In this document: one piece after another, positions 10,296 through 18,035 of the stretch
Layout: each line of letters opens with the position of its first letter
How positions within the stretch are numbered: position 1 is the stretch's first letter
Assembly: GCF_027213945.1 (NCBI RefSeq)
Contig: NZ_JAPWGW010000002.1
Coordinates: forward strand, 62,001 to 126,000
Direction of reading: 5' to 3'
Length of the DNA: 64,000 nt
From: Henriciella marina
GTDB lineage: Bacteria; Pseudomonadota; Alphaproteobacteria; Caulobacterales; Hyphomonadaceae
Notes under the pieces: generated by a model
Seen by the model: only the letters and a program-made list of their open reading frames with translations
Told to the model about the DNA's origin: nothing
Databases searched by the model: none
Made by a program: the position numbers and the translations under genes

Positions 10296-11066
10296 ATGAC
10301 CACGACCAGCGTTTATATCGATCCGGCCCGCGAGGTCCCACGCCTTCAGCCCCTGAAGGCCTGGCGTCACATGAAGAAGCTCATCGCGGACAAGGAAGAC
10401 ACCGAACAGGTTTTCGAAATTATCGAAGCCCTGAACGGCAAGGCCACCTATCGCGACTTTAAACGATTCATGGCCACGCCTGCAGGCCAGGCCGAATTCG
10501 CCAAGCGTCTCCATCTCCCGCCGATTCTCGATAATCACGAGCCACTTCATGAGCTCCCCGAAGGAAGTGTCGGTCGCACCTATGTCGAATTCATGGAGCG
10601 CGAGGGCCTCTCGGCTGCCGGACTCGTCGCCGAGAGTGAGAAGCGCCCAGGAAAGTTGCGCGGTCATAAAGACGATCTTCTCTGGTACGGCAATCGCCTG
10701 CGCGACACGCATGATATGTATCATATCCTGACCGGCTATGGCCGTGATGCGCTTGGCGAAGCAGCACTACTGGGCTTTACCCACAGCCAGCATGGCGGGC
10801 TTGGCGTGAGCTTTATCTGCTTCATGGGTGGACGTCAGGTTGCAAAACATGCGCCGAGAGAAGCCGACATACCAAGCGTGATCAAGGAAGGTCGGCGGAA
10901 CGGCAAGACCGCCAGGCGCCTGATTGAGCAGGACATCATAGCTCTCCTGCCTCGTCCGCTGGACGAGGTTCGCGAGGAGCTGAACATCAAGCCACCCGTC
11001 GCTTACCAACGCGCCCATGAAGTGATGCGCACGCACGGTCTCGACCCCTATTCCGACGGACTTTAG
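10296..11066 (+). CDS. coq4: COQ4-family ubiquinone biosynthesis protein
   Basis: A 256-residue COQ4 homologue. The diagnostic metal motif HDxxH-x11-E is intact: His139-Asp140, His143 and Glu155 (in HDMYHILTGYGRDALGE). COQ4 proteins support a late step of ubiquinone synthesis, thought to be removal and hydroxylation at C1 of the ring. The gene is transcribed away from glnB. A histidine phosphatase gene follows about 100 bases later on the same strand. The start at 10296 is the ATG that gives the usual N-terminal length; no strong ribosome site is seen. Confidence 0.88.
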   Translation: MTTTSVYIDPAREVPRLQPLKAWRHMKKLIADKEDTEQVFEIIEALNGKATYRDFKRFMATPAGQAEFAKRLHLPPILDNHEPLHELPEGSVGRTYVEFMEREGLSAAGLVAESEKRPGKLRGHKDDLLWYGNRLRDTHDMYHILTGYGRDALGEAALLGFTHSQHGGLGVSFICFMGGRQVAKHAPREADIPSVIKEGRRNGKTARRLIEQDIIALLPRPLDEVREELNIKPPVAYQRAHEVMRTHGLDPYSDGL

Positions 11067-11168
11067 CCCCGCGCTCTGACTGCCCGGTTGTTCTGGAACT
11101 GATTTCATTGGATGCTTGTTGCCATAACTGGTGAACAGCCAGTCCAGACATACAGTTCGAGGCAATAC

Positions 11169-11708
11169 ATGATCTATTTCGTCAGGCACGGTGAAGCAGA
11201 AGCGGGCTGGGGCACAGCTCCGGATCCGGGTCTCTCTGCACTCGGGCTGAAGCAGGCCGAAGCGGTTGCCGCAGAACTGGGCAAGCAATCGGTCAGCCAG
11301 ATCATTGCGAGCCCGATGCGCCGCTGTCAGGAAACCTCCCGTCCGTTTGCAAGCACTTCCCGACTTCACGTCGCAACCGACCCCGCTGTCAGTGAAATCC
11401 CGACGCCCGAAGGTCTCAGCGACCGGGTCGAATGGCTTCGTGGTTTCATGGCAGGCAGCTGGGACGCCGCCCCGTCCGTGGTGGCCGACTGGCGTAGCGA
11501 TCTCATTTCACGGCTGGCCACGATCGAGAATGACACGGTCGTCTTTTCTCACTTCATCGCTATCAACACGATCGTCGGGCATCTCGAAGGAAGTGACCTC
11601 GTCACCAGCTTTCGTCCGGGCCATTGTTCGGTGACCGTCCTCAAGCGCGATGGCGACAAGCTAAGCGTTGAACGACGCGGAAACGAGGCGGCGACTAAGG
11701 TGCTTTGA
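11169..11708 (+). CDS. histidine phosphatase family protein (SixA/phosphoglycerate-mutase-like)
   Basis: A 179-residue single-domain protein with the catalytic R-H-G triplet right at the start (MIYFVRHGEAEAG, nucleophile His7). The later conserved His appears in VVFSHFIAINTI. I chose the ATG at 11169 because GAGG stands six bases before it and the core begins at once; an ATG at 11112 would add 19 residues without family features. The length fits small phosphatases such as SixA or broad-specificity phosphatases. The substrate cannot be told. It lies between coq4 and nnrD. Confidence 0.82.
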   Translation: MIYFVRHGEAEAGWGTAPDPGLSALGLKQAEAVAAELGKQSVSQIIASPMRRCQETSRPFASTSRLHVATDPAVSEIPTPEGLSDRVEWLRGFMAGSWDAAPSVVADWRSDLISRLATIENDTVVFSHFIAINTIVGHLEGSDLVTSFRPGHCSVTVLKRDGDKLSVERRGNEAATKVL

Positions 11709-11711
11709 AAA

Positions 11712-11743
11712 ACACCGTCAGAAACACCGCCAGTACACCGTCA
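11712..11743 (+). repeat. three ACACCGYCA direct repeats upstream of nnrD
   Basis: Three nine-base copies (ACACCGTCA at 11712, ACACCGCCA at 11724, ACACCGTCA at 11735) stand 12 and 11 bases apart, about one helical turn. They end 65 bases before the nnrD start. The spacing is what one expects of a site for a regulator binding direct repeats, such as an OmpR/PhoB-type response regulator. The last two copies are part of a 27-base element also found before ilvD. Confidence 0.5.
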
Positions 11744-11750
11744 CTGCACC
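11724..11750 (+). promoter_or_regulatory. 27-bp intergenic element shared with the ilvD upstream region
   Basis: This stretch matches 57478-57504 (reverse strand) at 24 of 27 bases. Its last 19 bases, AGTACACCGTCACTGCACC, are identical. Further downstream both loci also share CACTTTCCGG. Both copies face the same way relative to the gene that follows (nnrD here, ilvD there). It is probably a regulatory site or a decayed repeat. Confidence 0.5.
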
Positions 11751-11808
11751 ATGATTTTCCGGGAAAAGCGCTGCACTTTCCGGGAGGAAAGTATCAAGAA
11801 GGGCAAAG

Positions 11809-12654
11809 ATGACGTCCTCCACCCCTGAGACCAATCATCCAGACCTCTGGCTGCCTGACTGGCCTTGGCCAGAAGCCGATAGCCACAAGCACAAACGCGG
11901 CGCGCTTTGCGTGGTGACAGGCCCTGCGGCCTCAACCGGCGCAGCCCGTCTTGCTGCCCGTGCAGGTCTTCGCATTGGCGCTGGCCTCGCCACCCTCTTC
12001 TGCCCGCCATCGGCGACACTTGTGAACGCCGCCCACGAGACGGCTGTAATGATCAAGCCGTTCAGCACGCCAGACGCACTCGCAGAACTCGCCGAAGGCA
12101 CCAGAAGCGTCCTGATCGGCCCCGCCGCCGGGGTAAATTCGGAAACCCGTGAGAATACACTTGCCGTGCTCAGACATGCAGGCTCCAGCGTCCTCGACGC
12201 TGATGCTCTGACTGTGTTCAAGGACCGGCCGGAAGATCTTTTCAACGCCATTACCCGCCCGTCAGTCCTGACGCCGCATGATGGCGAATTCGAACGGGTG
12301 TTTCCTGGCCTTCTGGACCAGTACACCCGCTCCGAAGCCGCTGTCATCGCGGCGGCCCGTTCCGGCGCTATCGTCCTTCTGAAGGGTAGTGAGACCCTGA
12401 TTGCAGCGCCCGACGGCCGCCTCACCGTGAACAACCACGCCTCGCCCTTCCTTGCCACTGCAGGCAGCGGCGACGTTCTGGCCGGCATGATCGCGGGCCT
12501 CATGGCGCAAGAAATGGGGGCTTATCGCGCCGCCTGCGCGGGTGCCTGGTGCCATGGAGAAATCGCTCGCCGCATTGGCCCAGGACTTATTTCGGAAGAC
12601 CTGCCTGACGCCCTACCTGCCCTGCTTAGCGAATTTTATGCAAGACGCGCTTGA
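11809..12654 (+). CDS. nnrD: ADP-dependent NAD(P)H-hydrate dehydratase
   Basis: A 281-residue carbohydrate-kinase-like protein matching the C-terminal half of YjeF/Nnr. Motifs include LTPHDGEF (about 161-168), KGSETLI and the phosphate-binding AGSGDVLAG. It converts S-NADHX or NADPHX back to NAD(P)H using ADP, repairing damaged cofactor. Only the dehydratase domain is here: the NnrE epimerase half, fused to it in many bacteria, is missing and no separate epimerase gene is in the window. The gene lies close to glnB, where many alphaproteobacteria keep the fused version. The upstream region carries the direct repeats described at 11712-11750. Confidence 0.9.
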   Translation: MTSSTPETNHPDLWLPDWPWPEADSHKHKRGALCVVTGPAASTGAARLAARAGLRIGAGLATLFCPPSATLVNAAHETAVMIKPFSTPDALAELAEGTRSVLIGPAAGVNSETRENTLAVLRHAGSSVLDADALTVFKDRPEDLFNAITRPSVLTPHDGEFERVFPGLLDQYTRSEAAVIAAARSGAIVLLKGSETLIAAPDGRLTVNNHASPFLATAGSGDVLAGMIAGLMAQEMGAYRAACAGAWCHGEIARRIGPGLISEDLPDALPALLSEFYARRA

Positions 12655-12703
12655 TAGGCCGGGAACGCGTCAGTAGGAGACCAGCTCTGGGTCAAGCCCA
12701 CAT

Positions 12704-12788
12704 GCGGATGTGGCGAAATTGGTAGACGCACCAGATTTAGGTTCTGGCGCCGCGAGGCGTGGGGGTTCAAGTCCCTCCATCCGCACCA
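12704..12788 (+). tRNA. tRNA-Leu (anticodon TAG)
   Basis: An 85-base class II tRNA with acceptor stem GCGGATG / CATCCGC, D-loop GGCGAAATTGGTAGACGC, anticodon loop ATTTAGG (anticodon TAG), a long variable arm (GCGCCGCGAGGCGT), T-arm GGGTTCAAGTCCC and encoded CCA. It lies between nnrD and tig on the same strand. Confidence 0.97.
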
Positions 12789-12956
12789 CTTCACAGCAAG
12801 CGCGAAGCCGCCTTCAGGGCAGCTTCAGCGCATGTGAGATTGCTTCAGCGCCATGCATGGACAGTCCAGACACGCTGTGACATACACCGCCGCTTCTAGG
12901 AAAAACCAACGCCAAAGCCTGAAGCCACAGGGCTAGACGGCACAAGGAATGACAAA

Positions 12957-14294
12957 ATGGAATGCACCGAAACGTCTGATGGCCTGAGCCGCATGTACAA
13001 GGTCAAGGTGCCTGCCAGCGAGCTCAAGGCACGCCTGGAAGCGCGGATCGAGGAAATCCGCCCGCAGATGCGCCTCAAGGGCTTCCGCCCAGGCAAGGTG
13101 CCCGCCTCCCACGTGCGCAAGATGTTCGGCCAGTCCCTCATGGGCGAAGTCGTTGAAGCTGTAATGAAGGAGTCGAGCGAGAAGGCGATTACGGACGCCG
13201 AGATCCGCCCGGCCTCGCAGCCCGACATGCACATGGAAAGCGACATGGAAAAGGTGATCGAGGGCACAGAAGACCTCGCCTATCACATGCATGTCGACAT
13301 CATGCCGGACTTCGAACCGGCAGACATGTCCGGCATCACCATCAAAAAGCCGGTTGCCGAAGTTGACGACGCGCAACTTGAAGAAACGCTTGGTCAGGTT
13401 GCCGAGAACAACATGAAGTATGAGCCGCGCGGCAAGACCGCGAAGGCAAAAGACGGCGACGCAGTCGTCATCGACTTCGTGGGCAAGATGGACGGCGAGC
13501 CGTTTGAAGGCGGCGCGGCTGAAGGCCATACGCTCGTTCTCGGATCGGGCAGCTTCATTCCTGGCTTCGAAGAACAGCTCGTTGGCCTGAAGACTGGCGA
13601 AGAGAAAAACGTCGAAGTCACCTTCCCTGAGCAGTATCAGGCTGAGCACCTTGCCGGCAAAGCCGCCGTCTTTGAGGTGAAGGTCAACGAAGTCCGTGCA
13701 CCGAAGAAGCCGGACATTGACGAAGAGTTTGCCAAGGGCCTCGGCATCGAGTCGCTCGAAGAGCTCAAGACCATGCTGAAAACCCAGCTCCAGCAAGAGC
13801 TGGATAATGCGTCCCGCGCCAAGGCGAAGCGTCACCTTCTTGACGCCCTCGACGAGAAGCACGACTTCGAACTGCCGCCGAAAATGGTCGACATGGAGTT
13901 CGACCAGATCTGGCAGCAGCTTCAGTCGGAAATGGACGCTGGCCGCGTCAGCGACGAGGACAAGGAAAAGTCAGAAGACGAGCTGAAAGAAGAGTATCGC
14001 AAGATCGCAGAGCGCCGCGTGCGCCTCGGCCTCGTGCTCGCTGAAATCGGCCGCATTCAGGAGATCAAGATCTCCGAACAGGAAGTCCAGCAAGCCCTTA
14101 TCCGCGAAGCACAGCGCTATCCGGGTCAGGAGCGTCAGGTTCTCGAATTCTTCCAGAAGAATGAGAACGCCATGGCGCAGCTGCGCGCCCCGATCTATGA
14201 AGACAAAGTGGTCGACCACCTTCTCGAGACGGTCAAGATCGACGAAGAGAAAGTCTCTCGCGACGAACTGCTGAGCGACGACGACGAGGAATAG
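12957..14294 (+). CDS. tig: trigger factor (ribosome-associated chaperone)
   Basis: A 445-residue trigger factor. The ribosome-binding signature GFRPGKVP occurs at about residues 42-49. The FKBP-type prolyl isomerase domain lies at about 150-240 (VVIDFVGKMDGEPFEGG), and the C-terminal helical arms are rich in Lys and Glu and end in DDDEE. It shields nascent chains and speeds proline isomerisation. An AAGGAA ribosome site precedes the ATG. It is followed by a strong terminator. Unlike many bacteria, tig is not next to clpP; glnBA, coq4 and nnrD lie between. Confidence 0.97.
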   Translation: MECTETSDGLSRMYKVKVPASELKARLEARIEEIRPQMRLKGFRPGKVPASHVRKMFGQSLMGEVVEAVMKESSEKAITDAEIRPASQPDMHMESDMEKVIEGTEDLAYHMHVDIMPDFEPADMSGITIKKPVAEVDDAQLEETLGQVAENNMKYEPRGKTAKAKDGDAVVIDFVGKMDGEPFEGGAAEGHTLVLGSGSFIPGFEEQLVGLKTGEEKNVEVTFPEQYQAEHLAGKAAVFEVKVNEVRAPKKPDIDEEFAKGLGIESLEELKTMLKTQLQQELDNASRAKAKRHLLDALDEKHDFELPPKMVDMEFDQIWQQLQSEMDAGRVSDEDKEKSEDELKEEYRKIAERRVRLGLVLAEIGRIQEIKISEQEVQQALIREAQRYPGQERQVLEFFQKNENAMAQLRAPIYEDKVVDHLLETVKIDEEKVSRDELLSDDDEE

Positions 14295-14302
14295 TCCTCA
14301 CT

Positions 14303-15400
14303 TCAATTCAAATTCTGGAAGAGCCCGGCCTTGCAAGGTCGGGCTTTTTCTTTTCGGCCGCTATCCTCGGCCTCAATACCGCCACCCGATGCGAGGCCAA
14401 TGGAGACAGGCGCGGCAATTTCTGGTGGCACGGCAATGCCGATCCGGTGCCCCCAGCTTCCCTGCTCGATCTCTACGGGGACCGAAACTTCCTCCCATCC
14501 TATCAAAACAGAAAGTAGGTAGGCGCCAGGTTTTACACCCTCGAAGGCGAACTGGCCAAAGGATGCCGAGCGGTGCTCCAAACGCGGCAGGTCAGGCTGT
14601 AGAGGCGTCAGAGACACTGCCTGCCCCTCAAGACGGGTGTCACCCCTGCCCGGCTGGCCATCACCGTCGCGATCAATGAAGACGCTGCCCACGATCTGCC
14701 CGGCCTCGCTCATTACTTCGCCGGGCCCCGCGCCTTCTGGCGCGTCGGACACCGGAATGAGAGGCGCTATCATTTCGATGGCACGCACCTCTACCGCCGA
14801 AGCACTGACACGCACCAGCGCCTGGCCCTTTTGAGGCACTGCTTCTGAGGAATTGATCCCCGGCTGGCGCACAAACTTGGCGACTTCCCGGCCAACCTTT
14901 CGCGCCATCATCCCTGGCGCATTATCTCCGGGCTCCACCGCGCTCTGAGGCTGCACTGACAGCGACGCAAGCTGGAGCCTCATCGTATTCAAATCATGCG
15001 CGGGGTCGCTGCCGGAGGCCTGTTGGCGGGCTTCAGCCAAGAAACCGCTCCATGCATCGCGACTACGCCAGTCCGTGGGCTGGAGCACATTCGCCAAGCT
15101 CGCCTGACTCTTTGAACCTACCATCACGGGGCCGCCGTACCGTAGCGCAAGGTCTCCACCAAAGAGCTGAACCATCGCGGTGTCTATCAACTCGCTCTGC
15201 GAAGGCGAGACCTGGCTAACCATGGGCGTAGACAAGCCGGGTGCCTCAAGAACAATCGAAGACACGTTGCCTCGGTCTTGCTGAAATTGCGTTCGTGATT
15301 CCGGCAGCGATGGATAAGCCATGGCCGGCAGCCGCCCTGTCCAGAGGCTCAGCATCAATAGTATCAGGATACTGAATAGAAGCCGAAACTGCATGTTCAC
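14303..15400 (-). CDS. secreted protein with an SdrB-like repeat domain
   Basis: A 365-residue protein of unknown function. Residues 1-28 form a signal peptide (hydrophobic core LLFSILILLMLSLW, ending near AMA). The middle is Gln- and Ser-rich without a clear domain. Residues about 235-320 (GSVFIDRDGDGQPGRGD, then GQFAFEGVKPGAYLL) fit an SdrD-B or carboxypeptidase-regulatory-like beta-sandwich, the kind often used as a stalk in surface proteins. It is convergent with tig, with only 8 bases between stops, and its last codons run through the tig terminator hairpin. The tail ends with a Cys. Probably periplasmic or cell-surface. Confidence 0.6.
   Translation of the reverse strand: MNMQFRLLFSILILLMLSLWTGRLPAMAYPSLPESRTQFQQDRGNVSSIVLEAPGLSTPMVSQVSPSQSELIDTAMVQLFGGDLALRYGGPVMVGSKSQASLANVLQPTDWRSRDAWSGFLAEARQQASGSDPAHDLNTMRLQLASLSVQPQSAVEPGDNAPGMMARKVGREVAKFVRQPGINSSEAVPQKGQALVRVSASAVEVRAIEMIAPLIPVSDAPEGAGPGEVMSEAGQIVGSVFIDRDGDGQPGRGDTRLEGQAVSLTPLQPDLPRLEHRSASFGQFAFEGVKPGAYLLSVLIGWEEVSVPVEIEQGSWGHRIGIAVPPEIAAPVSIGLASGGGIEAEDSGRKEKARPCKAGLFQNLN
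14322..14350 (+). terminator. Rho-independent terminator of tig
   Basis: AGCCCGGCC ... GGTCGGGCT stem (one G-T pair), 6-base loop, then TTTTTC. It lies 28 bases after the tig stop, inside the 3' end of the convergent gene. Confidence 0.88.
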
Positions 15401-15637
15401 CCATGCGTCAAAGATGGCGCCCGAAGCTATTCGTGCTCACACGCACATGCCTCAATCTGTCCCATTTCACGGAAACACGGCTGCCTGTTATCTGCTTTAT
15501 GATAAACCTGAAAGATTAAGGCGACGCTCCGGGAATGATGAAATTCGACAGGTTTCACCTGAACATCGAACAAAAAAGCCCTTCCGTGCTTTTGCACGAT
15601 AATACCGCACCCTTCCAATGAAAAAGGCCACAACCCC

Positions 15638-16216
15638 ATGTTTTCACGAATATTTCTGGCCGTCACTTTCTGTGTAATATTTGCATCGTGCGATCGCACG
15701 ACCACGGCCGCGCCCGGCACGGCGCCTACTATCGAACAAGAGTCGGCGTCCATCGCAAACACTTCCACTATGAGCTTGCAGGCATCCTTCGACGCCCTGC
15801 CCGCGCCTTATTCGCAAGCGGACTACAATCTCGGCCGACGGACGTTCAAAAACTGCCAGTCCTGCCACACGATTACAGAGGGAGGCCGCAACCTGGTCGG
15901 CCCCAACCTGCACGGCGTATTCGGTCGCACCGTCGGCACAGCAGATGGTTTCCAATATTCAAGAGCACTGAAAGCAGAGAATTTCGAATGGACGCCGGAG
16001 CGGCTGGAGGAATGGCTTGCCAATCCCGGTGACTACCTCCCGGGCAACCGAATGACATTTGCCGGCGTGCGGCGGCCCGCCGACCGCCATGCGGTGATCG
16101 CCTATCTCATGGTCGAGAGTGGTTACAGTTCCGCACAGAATGCAGACCAAGAGGCCGAAATGAACGAGAACCCAGGCATTCCTGGCTCAGAAGCGACGGG
16201 CGAGGGAAATGAATAG
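15638..16216 (+). CDS. class I c-type cytochrome, lipoprotein
   Basis: A 192-residue protein with a lipoprotein signal peptide (lipobox FASC, lipidated Cys18) and a single mono-haem domain: CQSCH at residues 73-77 binds haem, and Met139 in GNRMTFAGV is the likely sixth ligand. The domain has the GPNLHGVFGRTVG and FxYSxAL segments of mitochondrial-type cytochrome c. It probably shuttles electrons to a terminal oxidase from a membrane-tethered position in the periplasm. The acidic tail (residues 165-192) is extra. Its last 30 bases overlap the convergent gene at 16187. The 237-base region upstream has a small CGTGC/GCACG hairpin at about 15591-15600 but no clear promoter. Confidence 0.9.
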   Translation: MFSRIFLAVTFCVIFASCDRTTTAAPGTAPTIEQESASIANTSTMSLQASFDALPAPYSQADYNLGRRTFKNCQSCHTITEGGRNLVGPNLHGVFGRTVGTADGFQYSRALKAENFEWTPERLEEWLANPGDYLPGNRMTFAGVRRPADRHAVIAYLMVESGYSSAQNADQEAEMNENPGIPGSEATGEGNE

Positions 16217-16885
16217 CCCCACTTCTTCGAACTCACCGCCGAGTTCGACCAAAGAGCCTGCCGAAACATCATACGCACCGCGGCGCAGGACGTATTCAAA
16301 CTGATGTTTGAGCGAGCGCGCATTCTCTGAGCCCTGATCGAGCCAGAACTGGTTCACGAGCCAGATATTGCGCGCAATCTCCCGCCCGTACCCCACCTCT
16401 AGCCGATAACGCTGACAACCATCTGAATGAGCGCGCACGGCGGCTTCTGCAAACCAGAAGCCATAGCGCTGAACCTTCTTGGCTTCACGAGAGAACGAAT
16501 GCGCGAGACCGGCGCGCGCTTCGCCGCCAGTTGACTGGCATCCGGACGCGCCACCGATCGCCTCTCCTTCCAGGACACCCGCTTCAGCGGAGACAACCCA
16601 TGCTTCCGACAACGCAAAGCTTCGGCGGAGCGTTGTGCGCCAGCCGCTCGCTTCGAATTCAGCGAAATCCTCAAAGGTGACGCGCTCATACTTGGCGGTC
16701 ACCGTCCATCGATCCGTCAGGCCATATTCGGTGTAGAGATCGGTGCGCCAACCTTGCAGTCCCTCAACCTCGGTACGGTTGAGCGCCGCGCGGGCAAAGG
16801 CGGCCTTCTCAGCCTGCCCCCAAGGAGCGGCTTCGGCGTCCATCGCGAAGATGAACGCCGCAAGACAAAGCGTAGATCGAACCAT
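16187..16885 (-). CDS. probable outer-membrane beta-barrel-like protein
   Basis: A 232-residue protein of unknown role. A signal peptide covers residues 1-19 (cleavage near AEA-AP). The mature part alternates polar and hydrophobic residues with many aromatic ones and ends in Phe (SLARRF), the usual last residue of outer-membrane barrels. Repeated strand-like patterns (TDRWTVTAKYERV, WVVSAEAGVLEG, GFWFAEAAVRAHS) fit a barrel. Two cysteines (in SGCQS and DGCQR) could pair. It is convergent with the cytochrome gene (30-base overlap) and may share a promoter region with the MarR gene 45 bases upstream on the same strand. Confidence 0.6.
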   Translation of the reverse strand: MVRSTLCLAAFIFAMDAEAAPWGQAEKAAFARAALNRTEVEGLQGWRTDLYTEYGLTDRWTVTAKYERVTFEDFAEFEASGWRTTLRRSFALSEAWVVSAEAGVLEGEAIGGASGCQSTGGEARAGLAHSFSREAKKVQRYGFWFAEAAVRAHSDGCQRYRLEVGYGREIARNIWLVNQFWLDQGSENARSLKHQFEYVLRRGAYDVSAGSLVELGGEFEEVGLFISLARRF

Positions 16886-16929
16886 TCGCGGTGAGCTATA
16901 ACGCCTTCCGCCGAAGGTTGAAGCTTTTT

Positions 16930-17442
16930 CTAAAGACGGAAGCGGATTTGGTCGGACCAGAAGCGCTCAAGACGCGAAACCGTCTTGTTGAGCTGGGTCA
17001 GGTCCATTGGGCGCACGCTTGCCGTCGGCTCAAGAGCGTCAGCCTGCTTTGCGAAGAGACCTTCGACACGCTTGCGGACCTTGTGGCCACGCTCCGTCAG
17101 GCGCAGGTGCACCGTGCGCTTGTCAGCTTCCGAGCGCGACTGGACGAGGTATCCACCTTCCTGGAGTTTCTTGATATTGTAGGAAAGGCTCGTGCCCGCA
17201 AAGGCGCCGCGTGCACGCAGTACGGATGCCGGGGTCTCGTTCTCGCCAATCTCATAGAGAAGAAGGGCCTGAACGCCTGTCAGGTGACGCTCACCCCCCC
17301 GCTCCAGGTCGTCCTTGACGACATCGTGCAGTCGGCGATGCGCCTGCTCGAGAAGCGAAAGGGATTTCAGGAAAGATTCTGCGACCGTATCTTCACCGGC
17401 CACTGCTTGTGCAGCGTTGTTCATTGTAACCACCATCATCAC
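16930..17442 (-). CDS. MarR-family regulator, PetP/LdtR-like
   Basis: A 170-residue winged-helix protein. The segment GERHLTGVQALLLYEIG followed by SLSYNIKKLQEGGYLVQSRS and DKRTVHLRLTERG gives the helix-turn-helix and the beta-wing of the MarR family; the wording is close to the PetP/LdtR group of alphaproteobacteria. The start is uncertain: ATG at 17442 or 17427 (MNNAAQ), both without strong ribosome sites. A short palindrome, CAACTTTTGTTG, lies directly upstream and may be an autoregulatory operator. The beta-barrel-like gene 45 bases downstream on the same strand is a possible target or operon partner. Confidence 0.85.
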   Translation of the reverse strand: MMMVVTMNNAAQAVAGEDTVAESFLKSLSLLEQAHRRLHDVVKDDLERGGERHLTGVQALLLYEIGENETPASVLRARGAFAGTSLSYNIKKLQEGGYLVQSRSEADKRTVHLRLTERGHKVRKRVEGLFAKQADALEPTASVRPMDLTQLNKTVSRLERFWSDQIRFRL

Positions 17443-17443
17443 T

Positions 17444-17455
17444 CAACTTTTGTTG
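17444..17455. promoter_or_regulatory. palindrome next to the MarR start, possible operator
   Basis: CAAC-TTTT-GTTG lies one base from the first possible start codon of the MarR gene. MarR proteins often bind short palindromes that overlap their own promoter or start. This is inference from position only. Confidence 0.35.
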
Positions 17456-17502
17456 TAGTTTGAATAGAGTTACGCCCTTCATCCTGATATTTCGTTAATC
17501 AT

Positions 17503-17518
17503 GCCCTCTTGGGAGGGC
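17503..17518. other. small GC-rich hairpin in the MarR/PilZ intergenic region
   Basis: GCCCTC-TTGG-GAGGGC, a 6-bp perfect stem with a 4-base loop, in the 248-base region between the MarR and PilZ genes. It is followed by A/T-rich sequence but no clean T-tract on either strand. Confidence 0.3.
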
Positions 17519-17690
17519 CTATTCGTTAACAAAACAGGCCTATATGGTTAATGTTCGGCAATGCATGCGATCCGACATCTTCTCTCAATGATTGGTAAAC
17601 TCTTATGAAGGAAGCTTTTCTCTTACCTGCGCATGGTATGCGAGGGTGAATGCAGGAGAAGTACAGAGTATAGATTGCTTTAGAGACACC

Positions 17691-18002
17691 ATGATGCACT
17701 CGAACGTCGAAATGCCTATGTCGGAACATTCGGATAAACGCGACTTTCCACGCTTTGAGGTGAATACCTCAGGCACGCTTATTCTGCAGACGGGTTTCAA
17801 GATGAACTTTGTCGTAAAGGATATGTCGCAACGCGGCGCGAAGATCCTGCTTAACAAGACGTCCATCCTGCCGGAAGCTTTCACAGTCGAATTCGTCAGC
17901 CCTGACCGCACCAAGGTCAAACGCTGCGAAGCCAGACGCCAGTGGCAGCGAGGGCCGCTCGTGGGCATCCGTCTGTTAAGCGCAAAGACGATAAGACTTT
18001 AG
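17691..18002 (+). CDS. PilZ-domain protein
   Basis: A small single-domain PilZ protein, 103 residues from the chosen ATG. The cyclic-di-GMP-binding motifs are both present: RxxxR (KRDFPRFEV, Arg17 and Arg21) and (D/N)xSxxG (DMSQRG, residues 44-49). It probably binds c-di-GMP and acts on a partner protein in the cytoplasm. The start is unsure: ATG at 17691, 17694 or 17718 are all possible, and an earlier ATG at 17592 would add 33 residues with no family features. It stands alone before a GNAT gene. Confidence 0.8.
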   Translation: MMHSNVEMPMSEHSDKRDFPRFEVNTSGTLILQTGFKMNFVVKDMSQRGAKILLNKTSILPEAFTVEFVSPDRTKVKRCEARRQWQRGPLVGIRLLSAKTIRL

Positions 18003-18035
18003 ACGTCGCAGCGTTTTGGGATAGAAGCTGACAAC

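Noticed and set aside
17490-17550. Possible CtrA sites (several TTAA boxes)
   Set aside because: The spacings between TTAA boxes are not seven bases; only half-sites are present.
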